A stretch of DNA of 64,000 nucleotides, taken from Verrucomicrobiota bacterium (GTDB taxonomy: Bacteria; Verrucomicrobiota; Verrucomicrobiia; Verrucomicrobiales; Verrucomicrobiaceae). The notes beneath the pieces are model-generated. The model was given only the letters and a program-made list of their open reading frames with translations. It was not told the origin of the DNA and ran no database searches. Position 1 is the first letter of the stretch. Each line of letters opens with the position of its first letter. The DNA lies in NCBI GenBank assembly GCA_025360015.1, contig JANYCZ010000069.1, forward strand, positions 1-64,000, written 5' to 3'. Shown piece after piece: positions 26,678-34,786 of this stretch. The translations under genes were made by a program, and so were the position numbers.

Positions 26678-27055
26678 AATTAGGCTCCCGAATTGATTTC
26701 GGTCGTGAAGAGGAGCACTGCATCCCCCCTGCTCCAACCCTTTTCCGCCAGCCGGACTTTCATATTCGCAGACGAAAACACAATGCCGGGCATGATTGGC
26801 ACTCAGTTAAGCGGCGGTCGTCGCGGAATGGAACGCAGCAGGCCAAATCGCCCCGGAGCGCGGACTTCCAGTCCGCAGCACTCCGCGTGCATCCATACCT
26901 CCGCACGTTCCCCGAGCCCCAGCACGCAGCAGCCCCCCATGCCTCTGCACGAACCTTCGGCGTCGCAGGATCATCCGCCCCCCTGCGCAGAACAACAGCA
27001 CCCATCAAAAAACAACTTTCCCAGCTCGCCACCCATCCCTAGCATCCTCCTTCCC
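26678..27055. repeat. Intergenic region with a GCGGACT palindrome
   Basis: No gene is supported. A nested palindrome at 26854-26885 has the core GCGGACT-TCC-AGTCCGC with an outer CGGAG/CTCCG pair. It is of the kind scattered through verrucomicrobial genomes, and a degenerate relative lies near 6902. The rest is unremarkable, Pro/Ser-coding-like but unconserved sequence. Confidence 0.5.
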
Positions 27056-27514
27056 ATGCGCCCCCTCACCCACCTCAATCGCAAAGGCGAAGCCGCCATG
27101 GTCGATGTCTCCGCAAAGCCCCCCGTGCGTCGCGAAGCCGTGGCCGGAGGCCGCATCCTGCTGCAGCCCGCCACGCTCGACCTCATCCGCAAAAACCAGG
27201 TCAAAAAAGGCGACGTCCTCAGCATCGCCCGCATCGCCGGCATCCAGGCCGCCAAGCAGACGCAGCACCTCATTCCCCTCTGCCACCAGATCCCGCTGAG
27301 CAAAGTGCAGGTCGATTTTGAACTGCGCGCTAAAGCCATCCACATCACCGCCTCCGCCATCACCGTGGCCCCCACCGGCGTCGAAATGGAAGCACTCACC
27401 GCCGTCTCCATCGCCGCCCTCACCATCTACGACATGTGCAAAGCCGCCGATAAGAAGATGCGCATCGAAGGTGTCAAACTGGTGAGCAAAACCAAAGGCA
27501 CTTCTGAAACTTGA
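27056..27514 (+). CDS. moaC: Cyclic pyranopterin monophosphate synthase MoaC
   Basis: MoaC converts the MoaA product to cyclic pyranopterin monophosphate. The 152-residue protein covers the whole family: MVDVSAKPPVRREAVAGG, KKGDVLSIARIAGI, HLIPLCHQIPLSKV and ALTIYDMCKAADK. These include the conserved His and catalytic Lys residues. The ATG at 27056 matches family length, although the open frame runs further upstream. It works with MoaA encoded at 24455. Confidence 0.95.
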   Translation: MRPLTHLNRKGEAAMVDVSAKPPVRREAVAGGRILLQPATLDLIRKNQVKKGDVLSIARIAGIQAAKQTQHLIPLCHQIPLSKVQVDFELRAKAIHITASAITVAPTGVEMEALTAVSIAALTIYDMCKAADKKMRIEGVKLVSKTKGTSET

Positions 27515-27633
27515 AGAGGGCCTACGGATCACCCTGAAACCAGAGTTTGATTTCAGGTTCCGTGTATTCAGCGTCCTCCGTGGTTGATCCATCCCGGATC
27601 ACTATCCCCGGTCTCCGCCCCCCCAACGCAAAA

Positions 27634-27659
27634 CACGCGATGCCTTCCGGCATCGCGTG
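27634..27659. terminator. Bidirectional hairpin between moaC and the DUF1501 gene
   Basis: A perfect 11 bp stem CACGCGATGCC / GGCATCGCGTG with a TTCC loop lies between convergent genes. On the minus strand it is followed by TTTTG, and on the plus strand by only a short pyrimidine run, so it probably serves mainly the minus-strand gene. Confidence 0.7.
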
Positions 27660-27686
27660 CTTCATTGAATGTGATGCTCTGCCCGC

Positions 27687-28994
27687 TTACGCGAAGATTT
27701 TCGTCAGCGGCTGCCCCTTGTCGGCAATCGTAAATGGACGCTTGCTCGGGCTGTAGATGACCTGGTCCAGCGGCAGCCCCAGTGCGTAGGCGATGGAGGC
27801 GTTGAAGTCCATGATCTTGACTTTGTCCTCGACGACTTCTCGGCCTTCCTTGTCGGTCTTGCCGTAGGTGTAGCCGCCTTTGACGCCGCCGCCAAACATG
27901 ACGCCAGAGAACGCCTTCGGATAGTGGTCACGACCGGCGTTCTGGTTGATGTCAGGCGTGCGGCCAAACTCCGAGTTCAGCACAATAAGCGTCTCTTCCA
28001 GCAGACCGCGATTATGCAAATCGGCAACAAGCGTGGCGAGGCCCTTGTCGAGGGTTTCGCAGCGGTCCGGCACGGCCACGAAGTTGGCGTTGTGCGTGTC
28101 CCAGCCACCGAGGGAAACTTCCACAAAGCGCACGCCGCGCTCCACCAGACGGCGGGCGAGCAGGCAGCCCTGACCGAAGGCTTCCTTGCCGTAGGCGGCG
28201 CGGAGTTCGCCGGGCTCTTCACTGAGGTCAAAGGCCTTGAGGTCTTCGGACTTCATCATGGCCATGGCATCGTCATACATGTCGGCGTAGGCCTTCACAT
28301 TGCGGTGCGGGAAAGTGGTACGGAAGTCCTTGTCGAGTTCATCCGCCAGCTTCATGCGGGCCTGAAACTTGTCTTCGGGGCTGCCGTTCTTGATGTTCTT
28401 GAGGCCGTTCTCCGGATTGCTCACAAACAGCGGCGCCTGCGCCGCAGGGAAGAAGCCCGCGCCGGGATGGCGGCTGTCATTGCCGATGAAAACGAAGTTT
28501 GGCAGGGTGCTGTTGCCACCGCCTTGGAAGACATTGAGCCACGCGCCCATGGCAGGATGGCGGATGGTGCCGCGCATCTCGTAGCTGGTGTGCATCATGT
28601 AATTGCCCTGCTCATGCGCGCCCTGCGTGGACGTGAGGGAATTGATCACGGTGCCGTGGTGCATCTGCTGCGCGGTGAGCGGCAGGTATTCGGAGATACG
28701 GACACCGTCCGCGCTGGTCTTGATGGGCTTGGTAGGGCCGGCGGTTTCCACGCCTTCCTTGGGGTCCCAGGTGTCCATGTGGGACTGGCCGCCGCTCATG
28801 TACAAATAGATGACGTTCTTCGCCGTGGCCGCCTGCTTGAGCTTCGAGGAGCCCTCAAACGCGGCAAAGGATTTGCTGGTGAGCGACTGACCCAGCAGGC
28901 CCACTCCGAGGAGGGAGCTGGCGGTTTTGGCGGCGAAATCACGCCGGGTGATTTCACCCGAGCGGACGAGTTTGCTGGCGAGTTCCTGTTTCAT
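27687..28994 (-). CDS. DUF1501 domain-containing protein (second copy)
   Basis: A 435-residue Tat substrate: the leader ITRRDFAAKTASSLLGVGLLG carries the twin arginines. DUF1501 motifs include LYMSGGQSHMDTWDPK, VSLGGWDTHNANF, LNSEFGRTPDINQ and GRDHYPKAFSG. It lies 52 bp downstream of the PSD1 gene at 29047-31539, an obvious operon. It is only moderately similar to the DUF1501 protein at 4293, so the two pairs are old paralogues. Role unknown; alkaline-phosphatase-like fold by family knowledge. Confidence 0.92.
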   Translation of the reverse strand: MKQELASKLVRSGEITRRDFAAKTASSLLGVGLLGQSLTSKSFAAFEGSSKLKQAATAKNVIYLYMSGGQSHMDTWDPKEGVETAGPTKPIKTSADGVRISEYLPLTAQQMHHGTVINSLTSTQGAHEQGNYMMHTSYEMRGTIRHPAMGAWLNVFQGGGNSTLPNFVFIGNDSRHPGAGFFPAAQAPLFVSNPENGLKNIKNGSPEDKFQARMKLADELDKDFRTTFPHRNVKAYADMYDDAMAMMKSEDLKAFDLSEEPGELRAAYGKEAFGQGCLLARRLVERGVRFVEVSLGGWDTHNANFVAVPDRCETLDKGLATLVADLHNRGLLEETLIVLNSEFGRTPDINQNAGRDHYPKAFSGVMFGGGVKGGYTYGKTDKEGREVVEDKVKIMDFNASIAYALGLPLDQVIYSPSKRPFTIADKGQPLTKIFA

Positions 28995-29046
28995 GGGAGG
29001 GTGCGCGTGTGGTGTTGGGTTGGGCTGTCTTGCTGAATTAAATGTC

Positions 29047-31539
29047 TTACTGAATGAAAATGAACTGCTGCGTGTTCAGCAGCGAGAACACCAGGTCCTC
29101 CATGCTGGTGAGGCCGCTGTCCTGCGCCTTGAGCCAGACCGCTTTCTCAGCAGCCGTGGGCTTGCGGGAGAGGATCGTCATGTAGGCGGCGTCCACCTTG
29201 TCATCTGCATACGGGGCCTTGTTCACGGTGAGCATGAGCTGGCTGTACTTGTGGATGATCTGCGGCAGCAGGCTGCCATTCATCAGCGCCAGCGCCTGCG
29301 GCACGCTTGCGTCATTGTTCGCGTTTTCGATGGTCTCGCGGTCGCTTTGGCCAAACTCACGCAGGTAGTGCCCGCGCGGAGCGGGGCTTTCCTGCTCGGC
29401 GGCACGCAGCGTGTCGCGGCTGATCTTCGCCCGGTTGCTGATGTACTCCTTGCGCTCCTTTTCATCCTTGATGCCAAAGAAGTCCGCCTCTTCCGCGTAG
29501 GCGTCATGCACCTTGTCGGCCACGGCCTTCAGCTCTTCTTTGCTGAGCTCCTTGCGGTCATACCCGGGGATGAGGATCTTTTCCGCCTTGGCTCCATTCG
29601 CCATCATCATCATGTCCCCGCCGCCGCCCATCATGGCCGGAGCGGAGTCGCCACCAGCACCGCTGTTCTTCGTCAGAGAGACGGTCTGGTAGGGCTTGCC
29701 GGTGACTTTCTCAAAGAGCTTCTTTTCCCCTGGAGCGATGACCTCCGCATACGTCACGCGGCGGCCTTCGTTCTGAATGCGGTTCACCTCGTCGCGGATG
29801 ACGTCCGCCTTTTTCTTCAGCTCATCCGCTTTTGCCAGGGCGGCCACCTTGGCGGGGCCGTCCGGCATGGCCTCAGCCGCCTCGCGGGCTTCCTTGGTCG
29901 CGGTGCGCGCCGCGGTGAAGAGCTTCTGCTGCACATCGGTGCGCTCGCGGTTCCTGCTGTAGATGTCCGCAGCTTTCTTGAGCCCCGCCAGCGCCTCTTC
30001 AGGAGAGAGAGTCTCCATGCCATCCGCGATCTTCTTGGCCTGTAAAATGCGCTGCTCCATGACGTCGCGATTCGTCTGGTTGATCATGTCCGGGCTGGGA
30101 TTGACCAGCGTGACAAAGGAGTCCCACATCTGCTCCGCGCTCATGCGGCGCAGCAGCGGCCCGGTGAAGTGATACACATTCCCCGGTGCATGCTCCTCAC
30201 GCGTGACCTGCGCCTGATACGCCTTCGTGTTGTAGAGGATGCGTAGCACGCCTTTCATGTCATATTTCATGTCCACCAACAGCTTTTCCATCTGCTTTTC
30301 CATGTCAGGAATCATCGGCACCGTGGTGTCCATGAGCTCATCCAGCGGCTCGATCAGCGCCAGGCCAAACACGCGCTTCCACAGGCGGTTGGCGATCACT
30401 GTGGTAAAGCGCGGATTCTCCGGGCTCGTCATCCAGCGCGCGTAGGCCTGCAGCGGCGTTTCACCATTTTGGGTGATGCATTCATGCCCCATCATCGTGC
30501 CCGGCTCCACGGCGGACTTCGGCTTGGCGTCGCTGTACTGGTAGTCATGCGGCAGCGTCGGCTTGCGCTCGCGGTTGCTCACGGAGGTGTAGCGCATCGT
30601 GTCCCGCACATCCTGCATGGCCTGCTGGTAGCCGCGCTGCTCGAGGCGGAGCTTCTGGCGGGCTTCCTCGCGCTTCTTGTTCACTTCCTTCATCTGTTCC
30701 TCGAAGCTCTTGAAGTCGGCGGTGTACTTCTTCTCCAAGGCGTCTTTCTCGTCCTTGGACAGCTTGCCCTTGAAGTTGGGGCGCTGCGGCCTCTGCGGCT
30801 CCTTGATGGAGGCGCGGATCGCGTTTTCCTTTTCGCGCAACAGCTCGCCCACACCGCCCATGGTATCGCCCGCATAGTCCTGCGTTTGCACGCCAAAGGT
30901 GAAGGCGGCCATCTTGAAAAACTGCATCTGCGACCACTTGTCAAAGGGGTGGTTGTGGCACTGCGCGCACTCAATGCGCGTACCCAGGAAGACGCGCACC
31001 GTGTTCGCCATGTTGTCCAGCGGCATGCCGCGATCCCGCATGTAATAGCCAATGGCACCATTGTCCCAGGCCTTGCCCTGCGCCGCCACCATCTCACGCA
31101 CAAACTGGTCGTAAGGCTGGTTCTTGCGCAGGCTGTCTTTGACAAAGTTCGCGTAGGCCGCGCCGGTGATCGCCCCCGTCTGGTTTCCATTGGAAGTCAC
31201 ACGCAGCACATCGGCCCAGTAATTGAAAAAATGCTGCACATAGGCCTCGGAGGCGAGCAGCTTGTCGATCAGCTTGCTCCGCTTGTTAGCTTCTTTGGAG
31301 TTCAGAAACTCCTCCGTTTCACGGGTGGTCGGGATGCGGCCGATGACGTCCAGATAGATGCGACGCACAAAGGTGTTGTCGTCGGTCTGCGGATTGCCCT
31401 GCAGTTTGTTGGCCGCCCAGTCTTTGGCCAAAGTCGCATCGATCTGCTTCGCGGCAGTCGCAGTGTCCATCTGGCCCGCTGCCCTCGCGGAAGACAGCGA
31501 AACGAATGCAAGGAGGGGAAGGACGAAGATTTTCTTCAT
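29047..31539 (-). CDS. DUF1549/DUF1553 (PSCyt2/PSD1) protein
   Basis: A secreted protein of about 830 residues. It has a signal peptide (MKKIFVLPLLAFVSLSSARA), a DUF1549 domain (IYLDVIGRIPTTRETEEFL), the heme-like motif ECAQCHNHPFDKWSQ, a charged coiled-coil insertion and DUF1553 (ANRLWKRVFGLALIEPLD). It ends in LLNTQQFIFIQ. Unlike the copy at 861, it lacks the N-terminal PSCyt1 module and the extra C-terminal beta domain. A Gly/Met-rich stretch (MMGGGGDMMMMANG) lies in the second half. It is the first gene of the pair with the downstream DUF1501 gene. Confidence 0.9.
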   Translation of the reverse strand: MKKIFVLPLLAFVSLSSARAAGQMDTATAAKQIDATLAKDWAANKLQGNPQTDDNTFVRRIYLDVIGRIPTTRETEEFLNSKEANKRSKLIDKLLASEAYVQHFFNYWADVLRVTSNGNQTGAITGAAYANFVKDSLRKNQPYDQFVREMVAAQGKAWDNGAIGYYMRDRGMPLDNMANTVRVFLGTRIECAQCHNHPFDKWSQMQFFKMAAFTFGVQTQDYAGDTMGGVGELLREKENAIRASIKEPQRPQRPNFKGKLSKDEKDALEKKYTADFKSFEEQMKEVNKKREEARQKLRLEQRGYQQAMQDVRDTMRYTSVSNRERKPTLPHDYQYSDAKPKSAVEPGTMMGHECITQNGETPLQAYARWMTSPENPRFTTVIANRLWKRVFGLALIEPLDELMDTTVPMIPDMEKQMEKLLVDMKYDMKGVLRILYNTKAYQAQVTREEHAPGNVYHFTGPLLRRMSAEQMWDSFVTLVNPSPDMINQTNRDVMEQRILQAKKIADGMETLSPEEALAGLKKAADIYSRNRERTDVQQKLFTAARTATKEAREAAEAMPDGPAKVAALAKADELKKKADVIRDEVNRIQNEGRRVTYAEVIAPGEKKLFEKVTGKPYQTVSLTKNSGAGGDSAPAMMGGGGDMMMMANGAKAEKILIPGYDRKELSKEELKAVADKVHDAYAEEADFFGIKDEKERKEYISNRAKISRDTLRAAEQESPAPRGHYLREFGQSDRETIENANNDASVPQALALMNGSLLPQIIHKYSQLMLTVNKAPYADDKVDAAYMTILSRKPTAAEKAVWLKAQDSGLTSMEDLVFSLLNTQQFIFIQ

Positions 31540-31748
31540 AATCGAACAAACGTGCCAAAGGCCCAAGTTTTTCATCGTCCTTTACAATCATTGCAGAATC
31601 CCAGCGCGGCAGTCGGGACTGGGAGCGCCGGTTTTTTAACCGGCTCTGGCGTGTCCCCCCTGATTCACGCACCCCCCCCCCCGCTTCAACTGACGTGAAC
31701 TCAAGGATCGAGCACTAGCACGAACGAGACCTCCCAACCCCGGGCTTT
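31540..31748. other. Intergenic region with hairpin and C11 tract
   Basis: An inverted repeat GCCGGTT-TTTT-AACCGGC-like structure at about 31626-31644 and a run of eleven C at 31672-31682 lie here. No gene is visible. The hairpin is upstream of the PSD1 gene and downstream of the GxxExxY gene on the minus strand; it is not followed by a T-tract. Confidence 0.4.
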
Positions 31749-32144
31749 TCACTCTCCCCGCTCAGCCCGCCGCTTCACCGTGATCTGGTAAATCCCCTTG
31801 CGCAGCGTCCCGACGTTAAAATTGACGATCAAACCGGTGTTGAAGCGTCCCAGCCTGACCTTGGACTCCAGCTCCTGCTGCTCCAGCCGGCTGATTTCTT
31901 CCTGCGCACGCACCAGTAGCAGCAGTGAATCACCCACCACAAAGTCCAGCCGCGTCGCCGTCTGCACCCTGCGCCCATGGTACTCAAACTCCAGCGCCAC
32001 CTGCCGTTTGAAATCAAACTCCAGCTCCCGCAGTTCGATGGCCATGCACTCCTCATACGCGTCTCGCGTCAGACCCGGCCCCAGCGCGCGATGCACATTC
32101 ATGCAGGCACCGATGACGAGATGCGGCAGGTCAGCGGCGTTCAT
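31749..32144 (-). CDS. GxxExxY family protein
   Basis: A 131-residue protein of the GxxExxY family (PD-(D/E)XK-like). It has the N-terminal helix IGACMNVHRALGPGL, then LTRDAYEECMAIEL, a LDFVVGDSLLLLVRA strand region and the C-terminal FNTGLIVNFNVGTLRKG. The name-giving Glu is replaced by Asp (GLTRDAYEE). The downstream Asp and the normally present Lys of ...ELK are also altered (RAQEE), which questions nuclease activity. Its ATG overlaps the stop of the upstream sulfatase-fold gene by 4 bp. Confidence 0.82.
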   Translation of the reverse strand: MNAADLPHLVIGACMNVHRALGPGLTRDAYEECMAIELRELEFDFKRQVALEFEYHGRRVQTATRLDFVVGDSLLLLVRAQEEISRLEQQELESKVRLGRFNTGLIVNFNVGTLRKGIYQITVKRRAERGE

Positions 32145-34333
32145 GGGGCCGTGGGTTGCAGCGTGTCTTCTCCCAGGATGCCGTAGATCTCCGCTGTGGT
32201 GCTCTGCTTGTGCGTGGTCAGCCACTGGTCCATGGCGGCAGAGAGCCGCGCCTTCACCTCGGGATAGCGTGCCTTCACATCACGCTCGCAGTGGGCATCT
32301 TCACGCACATCAAACAGCCGCTCGATCGAATGCTCCACCCCCGGCGTGCGGATGTACTTGAAGCGCTCCGTGCGAACGCAGTGCTCCTTGGTTTTCAGCA
32401 CCGCATCCTGAAACTTGTCCTTGAGCACAAAGTGGAAATCAAAGGACGGATCAATGAAGGTGGTCTCATCCATCGGCGGGATGAAGAGCGGCTCTTCCCC
32501 CGGAATGGTGCGGCGGAAGAAAAGGTAGCTGGTCTCACCAAAGAAGGCCATCCCAAGGCTCTTCTTCTCACCACGGATCACCGGTGCCAGGCTCGTGCCC
32601 TCAAAGCGCGGCTGCGCAGGTGCGCCCACGAGATCCAGCAGCGTGGGCGCAAAATCCAGCGTGCGTGCGATCTGCGCATGCCGCTGCGGCTTCTCCACCC
32701 CCGGCACATAAAAAATCGCCGGTACATGATTGGCCTGATCTCCGCCATTGAAGGTGGTGCCATGCCCAAAGGTGCAGTTCGGCTCAAAGAGATCATCCCC
32801 ATGATCTCCGGTGACCAGGATGATCGTATCCTCCATCAGTCCCTGCTTCTCCAACTCCGCCACCACGCGTCCCACGGAATCGTCAAACATGCGCACGCAG
32901 CCGTCATACAGCGCCGTGATCTGCTCCACCTCCTGCGGCGGCAGCTTGCTCCACTTCTCATTAATGTCCGTGCCGCCGATGAATTCGTCCACGTTCAGCG
33001 CCAGCTCATGCTTGTGCGGGCCATCATACTTCGGGTCCGTCCACAGCTTCGCGTAATGCGTGGGCGTCTTGTACGGCAGATGCGTACAGGAGTAGTAGCC
33101 AAACAGCAGGAACGGCTTCCGGTCTTCCGCACGCTGCTTCAGCCGGTCGATCACCTGGTCCGTCACCACCTCCGGCGTCATGTAATTGGCAAAGGACTTC
33201 AGCTTCGGAAACAGCATGTGACCCACGCGGTTGTCGAAAAACAACGGCAGGATCTGGTGGTGCAAAAACACCACCTCGCTCATATACACCCGGAAGTTGT
33301 CGAAGTCGGAGACAATGATCTTCTCAAAGCCCATCGGCAGTTCATTAAAACCGCACGCGCACCAGTCACCGATCACCGCCGTGTCATAACCCAGGCGCTT
33401 CAACTCCTCCCCCAGCGCAGGCGCTTCCAGATTCGCCTGGTCCACCATCGCGCGGCTCGGGAACATGTGCCTCACCCCGTGCGTGTGTGGATACTGCGAC
33501 GAAAACAAGCTCGTCAGCGATTCCAGCGTGGAGGCGATCGGCGTCAGACAGCGCTCAAAATTCACCCCCTTCGCCGCGATGCGGTCGATGTTTGGCGACG
33601 TCAGCCGGTGGTAGCCATTGCACGAAAGATGATCCGCCCGCAGCGAGTCCGAGCCGAGGATGACGATGTTCTTCGGCCGCTTCCTCCCACCCGCCAGCCC
33701 TTCCACCTCCGGGGCACGGATCACCCCGTACCCGCTCACCACAAACAATGCCAGCACACCCGCCACCGCCGCAAAGCTGAACAGCAGCGGTCGCGCCGCA
33801 CGGGTAAACCACCGCCTAAGTTCGAAGAGATAAAACCCCGCTGCAGCCACCAGCGCCGCCAGCGGAAACACCTGTGTGATCAGCCCATGCACCGCATCCT
33901 GCACTCCGGTGCCGCACACCCGCCCCAGCGCATCGTACCAGCCCAGCAGGTAGCTATAGTCACCGAAATACGGCTTCTCCAGCATCAGCTTGAAGATGAA
34001 AAATCCATACAGCAGCCCCGCAAACAGCAGCGTGCGCCACACCACGCCCCACCGCGCAAAGATCCGCACCTTGCCCCACAGCCGCACCAGCGGATAAATC
34101 AGCAGCACATAGCCCGCCGCCACCAGCAGGTAGCCTTTCAGCACCACCAGGTTGCTCCATACCAGATACCACCAGTGATGCTGCAGCGCCACCTCCGAGA
34201 ACCGGTTGTTAAAGCCGTACGAGTTGCCCGCAAAGCTCAGAATCGCGCTCATATACCACGCCACCAGCGTGCCAAAAACAGTCAGCACGACAATTTTCAG
34301 AATATGACGACGTTTCAAAGCAGGAGGCGGCAT
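32141..34333 (-). CDS. Membrane-anchored alkaline phosphatase superfamily enzyme (sulfatase/LtaS/PEtN-transferase fold)
   Basis: A 730-residue protein with about five or six N-terminal membrane helices (residues 12-210) followed by a sulfatase-fold catalytic domain. Metal ligands are visible in ILGSDSLRADHLS and LVTGDHGDDLFE. The segment aligned with the sulfatase CxPSR site reads IASTLESLTSLFSS, so the formylglycine Cys is replaced by Thr. That is the nucleophile of phosphoethanolamine transferases and lipoteichoic acid synthases. I infer a phospho-group transferase or phosphodiesterase acting outside the membrane rather than a true sulfatase. The start at 34333 omits a non-conserved extension. 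Confidence 0.85.
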   Translation of the reverse strand: MPPPALKRRHILKIVVLTVFGTLVAWYMSAILSFAGNSYGFNNRFSEVALQHHWWYLVWSNLVVLKGYLLVAAGYVLLIYPLVRLWGKVRIFARWGVVWRTLLFAGLLYGFFIFKLMLEKPYFGDYSYLLGWYDALGRVCGTGVQDAVHGLITQVFPLAALVAAAGFYLFELRRWFTRAARPLLFSFAAVAGVLALFVVSGYGVIRAPEVEGLAGGRKRPKNIVILGSDSLRADHLSCNGYHRLTSPNIDRIAAKGVNFERCLTPIASTLESLTSLFSSQYPHTHGVRHMFPSRAMVDQANLEAPALGEELKRLGYDTAVIGDWCACGFNELPMGFEKIIVSDFDNFRVYMSEVVFLHHQILPLFFDNRVGHMLFPKLKSFANYMTPEVVTDQVIDRLKQRAEDRKPFLLFGYYSCTHLPYKTPTHYAKLWTDPKYDGPHKHELALNVDEFIGGTDINEKWSKLPPQEVEQITALYDGCVRMFDDSVGRVVAELEKQGLMEDTIILVTGDHGDDLFEPNCTFGHGTTFNGGDQANHVPAIFYVPGVEKPQRHAQIARTLDFAPTLLDLVGAPAQPRFEGTSLAPVIRGEKKSLGMAFFGETSYLFFRRTIPGEEPLFIPPMDETTFIDPSFDFHFVLKDKFQDAVLKTKEHCVRTERFKYIRTPGVEHSIERLFDVREDAHCERDVKARYPEVKARLSAAMDQWLTTHKQSTTAEIYGILGEDTLQPTAP

Positions 34334-34432
34334 GCAGGAGGGGCGGAAGACTACACCGCTACCCGCGCCCCTCCACCAGTATCTCTCTCCGCCCCGCAGC
34401 ATCCAAGACCCCGCCGCATTCGTCATTCCTGT

Positions 34433-34618
34433 TCAATCGGGCTTCGGCAGCCGCATTCCCGTCGTCCGTTCATGCGGGAAATAATGCTCACGATGCGAAC
34501 GCCCGTGCCCGATCGGATCCACCACACGCCAGAAATCATCCACCTTGGTCTGGGTTTCAGCGCAGCCCGTCAGCAGGCAGATTCCCAGTAGAATGATCCA
34601 ATAATGCGTCGCTGTCAT
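34433..34618 (-). CDS. Small predicted lipoprotein
   Basis: A 61-residue product with a signal peptide and lipobox (WIILLGICLLTGC-A); after cleavage about 43 residues remain. The mature part (DDFWRVVDPIGHGRSHREHYFP) has no known domain. It lies 99 bp upstream of the sulfatase-fold enzyme on the same strand and could be its outer-membrane partner, but that is speculation. Confidence 0.65.
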   Translation of the reverse strand: MTATHYWIILLGICLLTGCAETQTKVDDFWRVVDPIGHGRSHREHYFPHERTTGMRLPKPD

Positions 34619-34786
34619 TTCATCTCACTCTGAGATAGATGCTCACACGGTTCAAGCATTGCTTCATCCCCAGCCCCTGATTGCATGCATCACCAGGGCG
34701 CACCTGGTCCCGTTTCCCACCGCCCGTCGCTCTGCCACCCACGCCGGGCATTTGCGCCCAGCGGTCTCGCACCATGGGAGACTCCG

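Noticed and set aside
31672..31682. Run of eleven C as a possible phase-variation tract
   Set aside because: It is intergenic and not placed in an obvious promoter spacer or coding frame.
32156..34591. A long open frame of about 800 codons on the plus strand opposite the sulfatase-fold gene
   Set aside because: It is the antisense shadow of a GC3-rich gene, with Arg/His/Gln-rich low-complexity translation and no recognisable domain.
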